Counted from the first letter of the stretch, positions 12,809 to 24,976 are shown. The stretch: 64,000 nucleotides of DNA from Clarkia xantiana subsp. parviflora (GCA_036873135.1 JAPTYO010000017.1:15872001-15936000), one strand, 5' to 3'. The notes: generated from the letters alone by a model not told the origin. Numbers and translations are program-made.

Positions 12809-13642
12809 TTAAGCTTGATCCTTGGCAGCGTCGAGGGGAGCAGGGTCCACGAGGTCTGTGGCAGAAGGCTCCGTGGTTGGAGGATCGGATCCTGGAAGAT
12901 TGGCCGCGGGAGGATCGGACTCTTGGAGGTCAGCCAGTGAAGGGTCGATCATCGGGGGATCAGTTGTCGGGAGGTCTGCACTTGGAGGCTCCACCGTGCC
13001 TTCAGCACCCGCAGCCCCCTCGGGGGTGTTGGCCCCGTCTCTCTCCTCGGAAAGGTTGAAATACCTCTCCGTGAAGGGGGCGAGAGTCTGAGACTTGGTG
13101 AAGTCGATGGCACCACCATACTCCAGATGGAGCTCCTCGACAGCATTAAGCAAGGTGGTCTCCACCTCCGCCGTGCAGAACTTTACCGCGTCCACTTGGA
13201 AAGCCTCGGAGCCCTGATAATCTTCCCGTCCCTTGACCTCAGCCTCGGCCAGCTTGGTGGGAAACTCAGCGAGCTCCCGCTCCATCTCTTGAGACCGATT
13301 GGCGAGAAGGACTTTCTCAGCCTCCAGCCCCGCCTTGGTGTCCTCAGGGGCCTTCTTCTCAAGGACGAGTCTGTCCCGATCCTCCGCGCGCCCCTGCTGC
13401 TCTTCCTGGAGCTTTTGTCGCTCCTGCTTCAACAGCCGCTCAAAGTCATGAACCTGCCTCAGGAGGTCCCGAGTCTTCTGATTAAGGAGGGCCTGCTCCT
13501 TAACCAGCTTCCCCCTTGACGATTCGGAGGCAGCTAGATCCTCCTTAAGCTTGGCCAAGACCTCGGGGGCCGCCTTGGCTCGCTCCTGCTCCAGAACCTC
13601 CTCCAAGGCCAGGATGTACCCGAAACAGCGGTGTTTGTCCGC
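12809..13642 (-). pseudogene. Truncated antisense extra ORF fused to antisense RT (U2)
   Basis: Third fused copy, ATG at 13723, stop at 12809, open for 304 residues. The junction heptamer here is mutated to TGTCCGC (13636-13642). From here rightwards the unit uses DFTKSQ (also in U4) rather than the YFTKSQ of U0 and U1, and ERLL rather than EWLL. It is thus closer to the unrearranged gene at the right end. The product would be a coiled coil with an acidic Pro-rich tail; no function is assigned. Confidence 0.8.
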
Positions 13643-16600
13643 TCTAACTGAGGAGACGACCCGAGAATTGATCGATCTTTTGAAGGAATTCAAGGAGCTA
13701 TTTTCCTGGTCCCCGAGTGACATGCCAGGAATCAGCCCCGATGTGATTACTCACGAGCTGAAGATTGATCCCGCGATCAAGCCGATTACACAGAGAAGGC
13801 GCCCGATGGGTGCCGACAAGAAGATCGCGATCCTGCAAGAGGTGGGCATGTTGGTCGATGCTGGATTCATTAAGGAACTCCGATTCCAAACCTGGGTCGC
13901 CAACCTAGTCCTGGTGAAGAAGTGCAATGGCAAATGGCGGATGTGTGTTGATTTCCGCGACCTGAACAAGGCATGCCCGAAGGATTGCTACCCGCTCCCG
14001 AGGATCGACCGGCTGGTCGACGCCACATCGGGACATGAGCTGCTGAGCTTTATGGATGCCTAATCTGGCTACAATCAGATCAAGATGTCCAAGGAGGATG
14101 CCCCCCACACCGCCTTTTATACTGATAGTGACATCTATCATTATGATGTTATGCCCTTTGGATTGATCAGTGCAGACGCAACTTATCAGAGGATGGTGAA
14201 CAAGCTGTTCGGAGATATGCTGGGGAAAACAATGGAGGCCTATGTGGATGATATGCTAGTGAAGTCCCGACAGGCCGAGGATCATGTTCACAACTTGGCC
14301 ACGGCGTTCTAGCGGATGAGGCTTCATCAAGTTCGCTTAAACCCGACCAAGTGTTTCTTCGGAGTGCACTCAGGGAAGTTTCTGGGATTCATGGTGAGCC
14401 AGAGGGGAATCGAGGTGAACCCTGAGAAGTTAAAGGCAATCGAGGAGATGAAGTCCCCGACGAACCATCGGGAGGTGCAGGTGCTGAATGGCCGATTGGC
14501 CGCGATGAATCGCTTCTTGTCCAAGGCAAGTGATCGATCCATGCCGTTCTTTGATGTGCTGAGGGCCAACAAGAAGTTTGAGTGGACTGCCAAGTGCGAA
14601 GAGGCGTTCCAGGTACTTAACCAGCACATTCGCACCCTCCCGCCATTGGCGAAGCCCATCCCAGGCGAGCCACTCTATCTGTATTTGGTTGTTTCTGAAT
14701 TTGCTGTTAGCTCTGTCTTAGTGAAAGTTGTAGAGGGTAGCCAAATCCCTGTCTATTATGTAAGCAAGGCACTCGCCAAGTCTGAAATGAATTATCCCGT
14801 TGAGAAGTATCTTTATACGTTGATTGTTACTGCTCGGAAGCTGAGACCTTACTTCCATGTGCATGAGATTTTCGTTTTGACGAATCAGCCCTTGAAACAT
14901 TTTTTGAACCGACCTGATGCATCGGGGAGATTAGTGAAATGGGCAGTCGAGCTTAGTGAGTTCCGCATTCACTTTGCTCCGAGAACGACTATTAAGGGCC
15001 AGGCGTTGGCGGATTTCATAGCAGAGTCTACAGCCCCCGATCTAGAAGAAGCGGACCCTGTAGAGGGGGCAACTATGGAAGTCCCGATAACAGAGCAGTC
15101 AGAACAGCCCGACGCCAATAATACTTGGGAGATGTATACCGATGGCTCCTCATATTCAGAAGGATCGGGAGCTGGTTTCGTACTGATACCAACAGACGGA
15201 GACGAGCCCCTCCGATATGCCTTGGCCTTGACATTTAGGGCCACCAACAATGAAGCTGAATATGAGGCTCTCATCACTGACCTCGAGATTGCTAAAGGAA
15301 CGGGAGTTGGTCACTTAAAGGTGAAGTGTGATGCTAGCCTGATCGTGAACCAAGTCCAGGGGCGATACGAAGCAAAGAGCCCGATGATGAAAAAGTATCT
15401 TCGCGAGGTGCAAACCCTGAAGGAGAGTTTCAAGAGCTTCGATATTGAGGCGATCCCGAGGGAGGATAATGTGGAAGCAGATGCCTTGAGCAAGTTCGCC
15501 TTTGGGGCACCCCTCGATGAAAGTCGGAAGGTGCATTTCTTGGAGAAGGTGATCCTGTCAACCACTGATCAATCGGAGGTATGTGCCATTGAGATCGAAT
15601 CGGAGGAGCCCACTTGGATGACCCCGATAGCCGCGTATCTGACTACGGGGGCAGTCCCCGATGATGAAGTAGCAGCCGGCAAAATACGCCGAATCGCGCC
15701 CAATTATGTGATGGTGGACAATCAACTGTACAAAAAGGGGTATTTAACTCCCTACTTGAAATGTGTGGCTGAGCCCGACACAGATCGGATCCTTAGGGTG
15801 GTGCACGAAGGACACTTGGCTTGTCATGAGGGTGCCCGATCCATCGTGAGGAAAGTGCTGAACCTGGGCTATAACTGGCCCTCGATGAATAAGGAGGCAA
15901 CGATGCTAGTCCGATCCTGTGACTCTTGCCAGAGGTACGCCCCGAATATCGTGGCTCCAGCTGCCGATCTGACGTCCATCAAGAGTGCTTGGCCCTTCGC
16001 GCAATGGGGAATCGATTTGGTGGGACCCCTTCTAGTGGAAAAAGTTCAGTGCCGATATTTAGTCGTGGCTATTGATTATTTCTCGAAGTGGATAGAAGCT
16101 AAGGCATTGGCCAAGACAACGGGGAACCATATCCTCAAATTCCTCCAGACCCATATCATAACCCGATACGGGATCCCCAAGGTGGTGATCAGTGATAATG
16201 GCCCTCCGTTTAATGGGGCCCAGTGGAAGGAGTACTTGGAGGAACTAAAAATTGAGCATCGGACAACCTCTGTCCATCATGCTCAAAATAATGGACAAGT
16301 GGAGTCAGGCAACAAGATCTTGATGGACGGCCTGAAGAAGAGGGTCCACGCCATGAAGGGCAAATGGCTGGACGAGCTGGAAAATGTGCTTTGGGCTGTT
16401 AGAACAACACCCAAACGATCGACCGGGGAGACTCCGTTTGGCCTTGTTTATGGCACGGAGGCAGTTGCTCCCGTCGAAATAGCTATAGAACAACACCCAA
16501 ACGAACCTCTGTAGAATGATGAAATGAGGCGTTTGGACTTGGACTTGGTCGAAGAGAAGAGGCGGAGTGCCGAGGAGGCCCAGGCTCGGATGCGCTTGGC

Positions 16601-16838
16601 AACAGGCCGATATTATAATCGACGTGTCAAGTCTCGACAATTCTTTGTCGGGGAACTGGTCTGGCATCGGAACGAATTTACCCTTTTGGATCGAATCAAC
16701 AAGATGTCACCAAAATGGGAAGGGCCTTATAAGGTCGTGGGGATGCCAGCTCAAAACGTGTATAAGTTGGAAGACCTCGATGGCAATGTGTTGAAGCATC
16801 CTTTTAGTGGCGAACACTTGAAGAAATGTCATGCTTGA
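13643..16838 (+). pseudogene. pol: pol copy U3: RT-RNase H-integrase with extra stop
   Basis: Fourth copy. It carries the shared stops TAA 14061-14063 and TAG 16512-16514. A private Glu-to-stop change (TAG 14310-14312) just after the YVDD region splits the main stretch into 14085-14312 and 14316-16514. Near 16484-16503 the integrase tail is rearranged: the usual MESHRTRYYEPL is replaced by IEQHPNEPL. The new bases copy AGAACAACACCCAAACGA, found about 79 bp upstream in the same gene, with a net loss of 9 bp. It has the AMKGKWL form (no 3-bp loss) and shares GPLLVEKVQC with U2. Confidence 0.9.
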
Positions 16839-17443
16839 TATTAAGTAGCCTTCAGTGGTGCAAGTTGTTTATTAAGTCGCCTTCAGTGGAGCAAGTTGTT
16901 TCTTAAGTCGCCTTCAGTGGTGCAAGTTGTTTATTAAGTCGCCTTCAGTGGTGCAAGTTGTTTATCGTGTTGAGTCGATATAGACAGGTTTTAAGCCATC
17001 AATGAATAAAGAGGTTGCTTCCGACCAGATTGTGCTTAGACTTATCATTCTAAGTATGCTTAAATCGCCTTAAGTGGTGTAACTAAATCGCCTTAAGTGG
17101 TGTGATTAAATCGCCTTAAGTGGTGTAGCTAAATCGCCTTAAGTGGTGTGGTTTCGCCTTAATTGGCGTAGTTTCGCCTTAAGTGGCACGATTAAATCGC
17201 CTTAAGTGGTGTGGATAAATTGCCTTAAGTGGCACGATTAAATCGCCTTAAGTGGTGTGGGTAAAATGTCTTAAGTGACGCGTCGAAATCACTCTAAGTG
17301 GTATGATCGAATTGCCTTAAGTGGCGTGGTTAATTCACCCTAGGTGGTGCAGCGGTAATCGGAACCAAAAGAGATTGATATTATAAGGATCTAAAAGGTT
17401 CACGAAAAAAGAAGGAAATTACAAGGATTCGAAAATAAAGCGA
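16839..17443 (+). repeat. 3' zone of short tandem repeats, unit U3
   Basis: Short repeat zone as in the other units, with 31-bp units at about 16846-16971 (one reading GTGGAGCAAG) and CGCCTTAAGTGG units at about 17061-17355. Only scattered substitutions separate it from U2 and U4. Confidence 0.85.
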
Positions 17444-18277
17444 TTAAGCTTGATCCTTGGCAGCGTCGAGGGGAGCAGGGTCCACGAGGTCTGTGGCAGA
17501 AGGCTCCGTGGTTGGAGGATCGGATCCTGGAAGATTGGCCGCGGTAGGATCGGACTCTTGGAGGTCAGCCAGTGAAGGGTCGATCATCGGGGGATCAATT
17601 TTCGGGAGGTCTGCACTTGGAGGCTCCACCGTGCCTTCAGCACCCGCAGCCCCCTCGGGGGTGTTGGCCCCGTCTCTCTCCTCGGAAAGGTTGAAATACC
17701 TCTCCGTGAAGGGGGCGAGAGTCTGAGACTTGGTGAAGTCGATGGCACCACCATACTCCAGATGGAGCTCCTCGACAGCATTAAGCAAGGTGGTCTCCAC
17801 CTCCGCCGTGCAGAACTTTACCGCGTCCACTTGGATAGCCTCGGAGCCCTGATAATCTTCCCGTCCCTTGACCTCAGCCTCGGCCAGCTTGGTGGGAAAC
17901 TCAGCGAGTTCCCGCTCCATCTGTTGAGACCGATTGGCGAGAAGGACTTTCTCAGCCTCCAGCCCCGCCTTGGCGTCCTCAAAGGCCTTCTTCTCGAGGA
18001 CAAGTCTGTCCCGATCCTCCGCGCGCCCCTGCTGCTCTTCCTAGAGCTTTTGTCGCTCCTGCTTCAACAGCCGCTCAAAGTCAAGAACCTGCCTCAGGAG
18101 GTCCTGAGTCTTCTGATTAAGGAGGGCCTGCTCCTTAACCAGCTTCCCCCTTGACGATTCGGAGGCAGCTAGATCCTCCTTAAGCTTGGCCAAGACCTCG
18201 GGGGCCGCCTTGGCTCGCTCCTGCTCCAGAGCCTCCTCCAAGGCCAGGATGTACCCGAAACAGCGGTGTTGGTCCGC
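17444..18277 (-). pseudogene. Truncated antisense extra ORF (U3), nonsense in coiled coil
   Basis: Fourth copy. The 304-residue fusion frame is broken by a CAG-to-TAG change (18041-18043) in the coiled coil. This leaves an open stretch from 18358 to 18041 and another down to 17444. It has MERELAEF, FEDAKAG and MEQQ-type variants that resemble U4 and the complete gene rather than U0-U2. The tail reads LPKIDPPMID instead of LPTTDPPMID. Confidence 0.8.
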
Positions 18278-21200
18278 TCTAACTGAGGAGACGACCCGAG
18301 AATTGATCGATCTTTTGAAGGAATTCAAGGAGCTATTTTCCTGGTCCCCGAGTGACATGCCAGGAATCAGCCCCGATGTGATTACTCACGAGCTGAAGAT
18401 TGATCCCGCGATCAAGCCGATTACACAGAGAAGGCGCACGATGGGTGCCGACAAGAAGATCGCGATCCAGCAAGAGGTGGGCAGGTTGGTCGATGCTGGA
18501 TTCATTAAGGAACTCCGATTCCAAACCTGGGTCGCCAACCTAGTCCTGGTGAAGAAGTGCAATGGCAAATGGCGGATGTGTGTTGATTTCCGCGACCTGA
18601 ACAAGGCATGCCCGAAGGATTGCTACCCGCTCCCGAGGATCGACCAGCTGGTCGACGCCACATCGGGACATGAGCTGCTGAGCTTTATGGATGCCTAATC
18701 TGGCTACAATCAGATCAAGATGTCCAAGGAGGATGCCCCCCACACCGCCTTTTATACTGATAGTGACATCTATCATTATGATGTTATGCCCTTTGGATTG
18801 ATCAGTGCAGACGCAACTTATCAGAGGATGGTGAACAAGCTGTTCGGAGATATGCTGGGGAAAAAAATGGAGGCCTATGTGGATGATATGCTAGTGAAGT
18901 CCCGACAGGCCGAGGATCATGTTCACAACTTGGCCACGGCGTTCGAGCGGATGAGGCTTCATCAAGTTCGCTTAAACCCGACCAAGTGTTTCTTCGGAGT
19001 GCACTCAGGGAAGTTTCTGGGCTTCATGGTGAGCCAGAGGGGAATCGAGGTGAACCCTGAGAAGTTAAAGGCAATCGAGGAGATGAAGTCCCCGACGAAC
19101 CTACGGGAGGTGCAGGTGCTGAATGGCCGATTGGCCGCGATGAATCGCTTCCTGTCCAAGGCAAGTGATCGATCCATGACGTTCTTTGATGTGCTGAGGG
19201 CCAACAAGAAGTTTGAGTGGACTGCCAAGTGCGAAGAGGCGTTCCAGGTACTTAAGCAGCACATTTGCACCCTCCCGCCATTGGCGAAGCCCATCCCAGG
19301 CGAGCCACTCTATCTGTATTTGGCTGTTTCTGAATTTGCTGTTAGCTCTGTCTTAGTGAAAGTTGTAGAGGGTAGCCAAATCCCTGTCTATTATGTAAGC
19401 AAGGCACTCGCCAAGTCTGAAATGAATTATCTCGTTGAGAAGTATCTTTATGCGTTGATTGTTACTGCTCGGAAGCTGAGACCTTACTTCCATGCGCATG
19501 AGATTTTCGTTTTGACGAATCAGCCCTTGAAACATTTTTTGAACCGACCTGATGCATCGGGGAGATCAGTGAAATGGGCAGTCGAGCTTAGTGAGTTCCG
19601 CATTCACTTTGCTCCGAGAACGGCTATTAAGGGCCAGGCGTTGGCGGATTTCATAGCAGAGTCTACAGCCCCCGATCTAGAAGAAGCGGACCCTGTAGAG
19701 GGGGCAACTATGGAAGTCCCGATAACAGAGCAGTCAGAACAGCCCGACGCCAATAATACTTGGGAGATGTATACCGATGGCTCCTCAAATTCAGAAGGAT
19801 CGGGAGCTGGTTTCGTACTGATACCAACAGACGGAGACGAGCCCCTCCGATATGCCTTGGCCTTGACATTTAGGGCCACCAACAATGAAGCTGAATATGA
19901 GGCTCTCATCACTGGCCTCAAGATTGCTAAAGGAACGGGAGTTGGTCACTTAAAGGTGAAGTGTGATGCTAGCTTGATCGTGAACCAAGTCCAGGGGCGA
20001 TACGAAGCAAAGAGCCCGATGATGAAAAAGTATCTTCGCGAGGTGCAAACCCTGAAGGAGGATAATGTGGAAGCAGATGCCTTGAGCAAGTTCGCCTTGG
20101 GGGCACCCCTCGATGAAAGTCGGAAGGTGCATTTCTTGGAGAAGGTGATCCTGTCAACCACTGATCAATCGGAGGTATGTGCCATTGAGATCGGATCGGA
20201 GGAGCCCACTTGGATGACCCCGATAGCCGCGTATCTGACTACGGGGGCAGTCCCCGATGATGAAGTAGCAGCCGACGAAATACGCCGAATCGCACCTAAT
20301 TATGTGATGGTGGACAATCAACTGTACAAAAAGGGGTATTTAACTCCCTACTTGAAATGTGTAGCTGAGCCCGACACAGATCGGATCCTTAGGGTGGTGC
20401 ACGAAGGACACTTGGCTTGTCATGAGGGTGCCCGATCCATCATGAGGAATGTGCTGAACCTGGGCTATAACTGGCCCTCGATGAATAAGGAGGCAACGAT
20501 GCTAGCCCGATCCTGTGACGCTTGCCAGAGGTACGCCCCGAATATCGTGGCTCCAGCTGCCGATCTGACGTCCATCAAGAGTGCTTGGCCCTTCGCGCAA
20601 TGGGGAATCGATTTGGTGGGACCCCTTCCAGTGGAAAAAGGTCAGTGCCGATATTTAGTCGTGGCTATTGATTATTTCTTGAAGTTGATAGAAGCTAAGG
20701 CATTGGCCAAGACAACGGGAAACCATATCCTCAAATTCCTCCAGATCCATATCATATCCCGATACGGGATCCCCAAGGTGGTGATCAGTGATAATGGCCC
20801 TCCGTTTAATGGGGCCCAGTGGAAGGAGTACTTGGAGGAACTAAAAATAGAGCATCGGACAACCTCTGTCCATCATGCTCAAACCAATGGACAAGTGGAG
20901 TCAGCCAACAAGATCTTGATGGACGGCCTGAAGAAGAGGGTCCACGCCATGAAGGGCAAATGGCTGGACGAGCTGGAAAATGTGCTTTGGGCTGTTAGAA
21001 CAACACCCAAACGATCGACCGGGGAGACTCCGTTTGGCCTTGTTTATGGCACGGAGGCAGTTGCTCCCGTCGAAATAGCTATGGAATCCCATCGGACGAG
21101 GTATTACGAACCTCTGTAGAATGATGAAATGAGGCGTCTGGACTTGGACTTGGTCGAAGAGAAGAGGCGGAGTGCCGAGGAGGCCCAGGCTCGGATGCGC

Positions 21201-21443
21201 TTGGCAACAGGCCGATATTATAATCGACGTGTGAAGTCTCGACAGTTCTTTGTCGGGGAACTGGTCTGGCATCACAACGAATTTACCCTTTTGGATCGGA
21301 TCAACAAGATGTCACCAAAATGGGAAGGGCCTTATAAGGTCGTGGGGATGCCAGCTCAAAACGTGTATAAGTTGGAAGACCTCGATGGCAATGTGTTGAA
21401 GCATCCTTTTAGTGGCGAACACTTGAAGAAATGTCATGCTTGA
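18278..21443 (+). pseudogene. pol: pol copy U4: RT-RNase H-integrase with 39-bp deletion
   Basis: Last copy of the array, closest to the A3 and A1 sequences at several positions (Glu in APVEIAMES, SAN at the integrase Glu motif, EIGSEEP). It carries the shared stops TAA 18696-18698 and TAG 21117-21119. A private in-frame 39-bp deletion near 20060 removes 13 residues (ESFKSFDIEAIPR region) just before the last RNase H motif ADALSK, between short GGAG-type direct repeats. In integrase, SKWIE reads LKLIE near 20690. YVDD and the three integrase acidic residues remain. Confidence 0.9.
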
Positions 21444-22048
21444 TATTAAGTAGCCTTCAGTGGTGCAAGTTGTTTATTAAGTCGCCTTCAGTGGTGCAAG
21501 TTGTTTGTTAAGTCGCCTTCAGTGGTGCAAGTTGTTTATTAAGTCGCCTTCAGTGGTGCAAGTTGTTTATCGTGTTGAGTCGATATAGACAGGTTTTGAG
21601 CCATCAATGAATAAAGAGGTTGCTTCCGACCAGATTGTGCTTAGACTTATCATTCTAAGTATGCTTAAATCGCCTTAAGTGGTGTAACTAAATCGCCTTA
21701 AGTGGTGTGATTAAATCGCCTTAAGTGGTGTAGCTAAATCGCCTTAAGTGGCGTGGTTTCGCCTTAAGTGGCGTAGTTTCGCCTTAAGTGGCACGATTAA
21801 ATCTCCTTAAGTGGTGTGGATAAATTGCCTTAAGTGGCACGATTAAATCGCCTTAAGTGGTGTGGGTAAAATATCTTAAGTGACGCGTCGAAATCACTCT
21901 AAGTGGTATGATCGAATTGCCTTAAGTGGCGTGGTTAATTCACCCTAGGTGGTGCAGCGATAATCGGAACCAAAAGAGATTGATATTATAAGGATCTAAA
22001 AGGTTCACGACAAAAGAAGGAAATTACAAGGATTCGAAAATAAAGCGA
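21444..22048 (+). repeat. 3' zone of short tandem repeats, unit U4
   Basis: Short repeat zone of the last unit: 31-bp units (about 21450-21575) and CGCCTTAAGTGG units (about 21665-21960). It is followed by the complete version of the antisense ORF rather than by another junction. Confidence 0.85.
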
Positions 22049-24976
22049 TTAAGCTTGATCCTTGGCAGCGTCGAGGGGAGCAGGGTCCACGAGGTCTGTG
22101 GCAGAAGGCTCCGTGGTTGGAGGATCGGATCCTGGAAGATTGGCCGCGGGAGGATCGGACTCTTGGAGGTCAGCCAGCGAAGGGTCGATCATCGGGGGAT
22201 CAGTTGTCGGGAGGTCTGCACTTGGAGGCTCCACCGTGCCTTCAGCACCCGCAGCCCCCTCGGGGGTGTTGGCCCCGTCGCTCTCCTCGGAAAGGTTGAA
22301 ATACCTCTCCGTGAAGGGGGCGAGAGTCTAAGACTTGGTGAAGTCGATGGCACCACCATACTCCAGATGGAGCTCCTCGACAGCATTAAGCAAGGTGGTC
22401 TCCACCTCCGCCGTGCAGAACTTTTCCGCGTCCAGTTGGAAAGCCTCGGAGCCCTGATAATCTTCCCGTCCCTTGACCTCAGCCTCGGCCAGCTTGGTGG
22501 GAAAATCAGCGAGTTCCCGCTCCATCTGTTGAGACCGATTGGCGAGAAGGACTTTCTCAGCCTCCAGCCCCGCCTTGGCGTCCTCAAGGGCCTTCTTCTC
22601 GAGGACAAGTCTGTCCCGATCCTCCGCGCACCCCTGCTGCTCTTCCTGGAGCTTTTGTCGCTCCTGCTTCAACAGCCGCTCAAAGTCATGAACCTGCCTC
22701 AGGAGGTCCCGAGTCTTCTGATTAAGGAGGGCCTGCTCCTTAACCAACTTCCCCCTTGACGATTCGGAGGCAGCTAGATCCTCCTTAAGCTTGGCCAAGA
22801 CCTCGGGGGCCGCCTTGGCTCGCTCCTGCTCCAGAGCCTCCTCCAAGGCCAGGATGTACCCGAAACAGCGGTGTTGGTCCGCCATTTCCTTTGAAGAAGA
22901 AAGGAAGAGGTCAGTACATGAGAATATTCTACATTATATCCGAAGTGTCAAAACAGGAAACCATACCTCCACACGACGAACGACCATATCGCGAATGTCC
23001 GCGTGGATGACCTCTCGATCCAAGGAGAGTGGAATCTTCACAGACGGCGGAACTGAACCTGCCAGCAGGTGCAGACCCAGCTCCGGTGATATATTTTCCC
23101 GACGCAGCGGGACCCCCCGCAATGACTCGATCGTGGTCCAGGGAGCCGCCGCCTGGTCGGGGGTGTAAACCTGATAAAAACTCCCGTCTAAGGGGAGAGG
23201 AGGAATGAAGGACTGAGTGTCGGAGGTACGCGCCTCCGAGCCGCCATGAGAACCCGTCGTCCCTTCAGGAGTCAGGCTCAAGACCGGCGAATGCTGTTTT
23301 GCCGGGGAAGATGGAGGTAGCCCTTCGGGTGTCGGCTCCAGCGGGGTCTGCCTCACTCCCCGACGACGAACCAAGGGCTGACCCTCGCTCGCCTCCTCAG
23401 AAGAGTGAGAAACATCCAGGTCCACCACCTGACGGAACTAACCGTCCGTGGGGGCATCTTCAGTCCCCGATCCACCTGGAGCAGGAAGAGAAAGGAGGGG
23501 CTCTCTGACCCCGGCGTCGGAGGGTGGCACCTCCGCCGAAGCTCCAACTCCCGATTGACCTGCAGCTGGAGGACGAGAAGCTTCAGAAAGAAAATCAGGA
23601 AGTTGATCAGGATCCTTACACCAGATGACGCGACGGGAGAGATACTGGTCCTTCCCGTAATAATTGTAATAACCCGCTTTAAGAATGCGGGGAGTTTCTC
23701 CTTGCAGGATGCGTTTGATCCCTTCGATCCTGGCTCCCTTATCGGAGGGGATTAACTACTCGGGAATACGCCTCCTGTATAGTCGAATTACTAAGCGGAG
23801 CTGTTTACCTTCCTCGGGAGTCTTGGTGTTGAAGATCTGCTCCATCTTCTCCACCCGGGCCCGCTTGATCTGCTCCGAAGTCGGAGGTGCCGATGAAGAG
23901 GTGGCCCTCTTCGAAGACTTCCTCTTCCTCGCGGGGCGTTGGACAGCATCGCTCTCCGCCTGCTTAAGCACGAGATTGGTCAGCAATGATACCTTCTTAG
24001 CTGCAAAGACGAAAACGAAAGTGCAATTAGAATATTACCCAAGGAACGAGGTTGGAAGGGCCATCGAAGAGTTGACCCCTGGAGGCGACATCAAGGAGTC
24101 GGATCCCGGTCAGAACCAGGTCCCGCTCCCCGATGGAGTTTGCATCGAGGGGAGCGAAAGAGTCCCCCCAGCGATAAAGTTGGATGCAGTGAGAATATGG
24201 AAATCCTCCTCAGAGTAAGTGTGAAAAGCGGGAGCAGGGTCTGCTTCAACCTCCCATCGGGGCCACGGAATAGAGCTGTTCCGGATGAAGAAGTAATTCT
24301 TCATCCAGCCGCTGTTGTCGGGCCCCGAGTCAGTGATGAGCCCCCGACCTTTGGTGACCTTCCAAGTGTCACCATTCCAGCTGTACCGAGAGAGCTGCGC
24401 CTTGCTCCATTTAGGAATCCGCGGGTAGAAGCCACAGACCCCGGCATCATTGCATTTCATCCCGTAGAAGGTCCGGAAAATTCGGAGGCTGTAGGTCCAC
24501 TGTTGGCGAAGGCAGAGAACAAGGAAGGCATTCCACACACGGATGGCGTGGGGGGAAAAAGTAGACGGATGTGTTTTATAATATTCACACATCTCGACTA
24601 AATTCCCGCAGAAGGGGAATCAGATCCCCGCCGATACTTGCCCGGCGGAGATAAACACCTCCCCTTCCCGGGGACGAGTGACTTTAGGGTCACCCGGGAA
24701 GCGAGGGTGAGGAAAAGGGAAGAGAGGCTCCCATGTGGAAGTAATACATCCCTCCCGGAGAGCTGCATCATAGGCGGTTTCAGAAATCTCATTACAAGCA
24801 TAACCGAACTTGAAGGGCTTCCTCCCCCCGGAACTGAACTCACCGTCTGGAAAATAATCATGGCAAGAAAAGGCACAGTTGATTTCCGCAAAAGTTCGGG
24901 TAAGTTGATTGAGATAAAAGGAAAAACTATGCTAACAAGTTTTTTCGGAATCGAAGGAGAAAATCTTACCAGACAT
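22049..24976 (-). pseudogene. Family-A antisense extra ORF, complete multi-exon copy (A2)
   Basis: Intron-containing gene antisense to A2 pol. Exon 1 is only ATGTCTG (24976-24970). Intron 1 is 24969-24847. Exon 2 begins DGEFSSGGRKPFKF and carries a domain with HPSTFSPHAIRVWNAF and FRTFYGMKC. This resembles the plant 'putative gypsy type transposon' (Transposase_28-like) domain; the match is from memory, not searched. A possible 38-nt intron (24038-24001) follows. The next exon has a basic cluster RPARKRKSSKR (nuclear-signal-like). The final intron is 22966-22889 (78 bp, GT..AG); the last exon has the coiled coil and acidic tail. Lesions: TGA for CGA at 24620-24622, a 1-bp loss near 24207, TAG for CAG at 23438-23440 and TAG for CAG at 22328-22330. 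Function unknown; extra antisense ORFs are known in Tat elements such as Grande. Confidence 0.75.

Larger units (their letters stand above)
1..22882. repeat. Tandem array of 4.64-kb pol/antisense-ORF units
   Basis: Five head-to-tail copies of one segment. Unit ends, taken at the GGTCCGC junction, fall at 4354-4360, 8995-9001, 13636-13642, 18271-18277 and 22876-22882. This gives a partial first unit (1-4360, U0) and units of 4641 (U1), 4641 (U2), 4635 (U3) and 4605 bp (U4). Each unit runs from the start of RT to the middle of the antisense ORF. No LTR, primer site or target duplication lies between units, so these are not separate insertions. The length differences are fully explained by a 3-bp, a 9-bp and a 39-bp indel. 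U1 and U2 are almost identical by eye. The last copy alone continues into the unbroken antisense gene beyond 22882. Confidence 0.93.

Noticed and set aside
1..22882. Five separate retrotransposon insertions side by side
   Set aside because: No LTRs, primer sites or target duplications lie between units, and all junctions are at the same base with the same heptamer.
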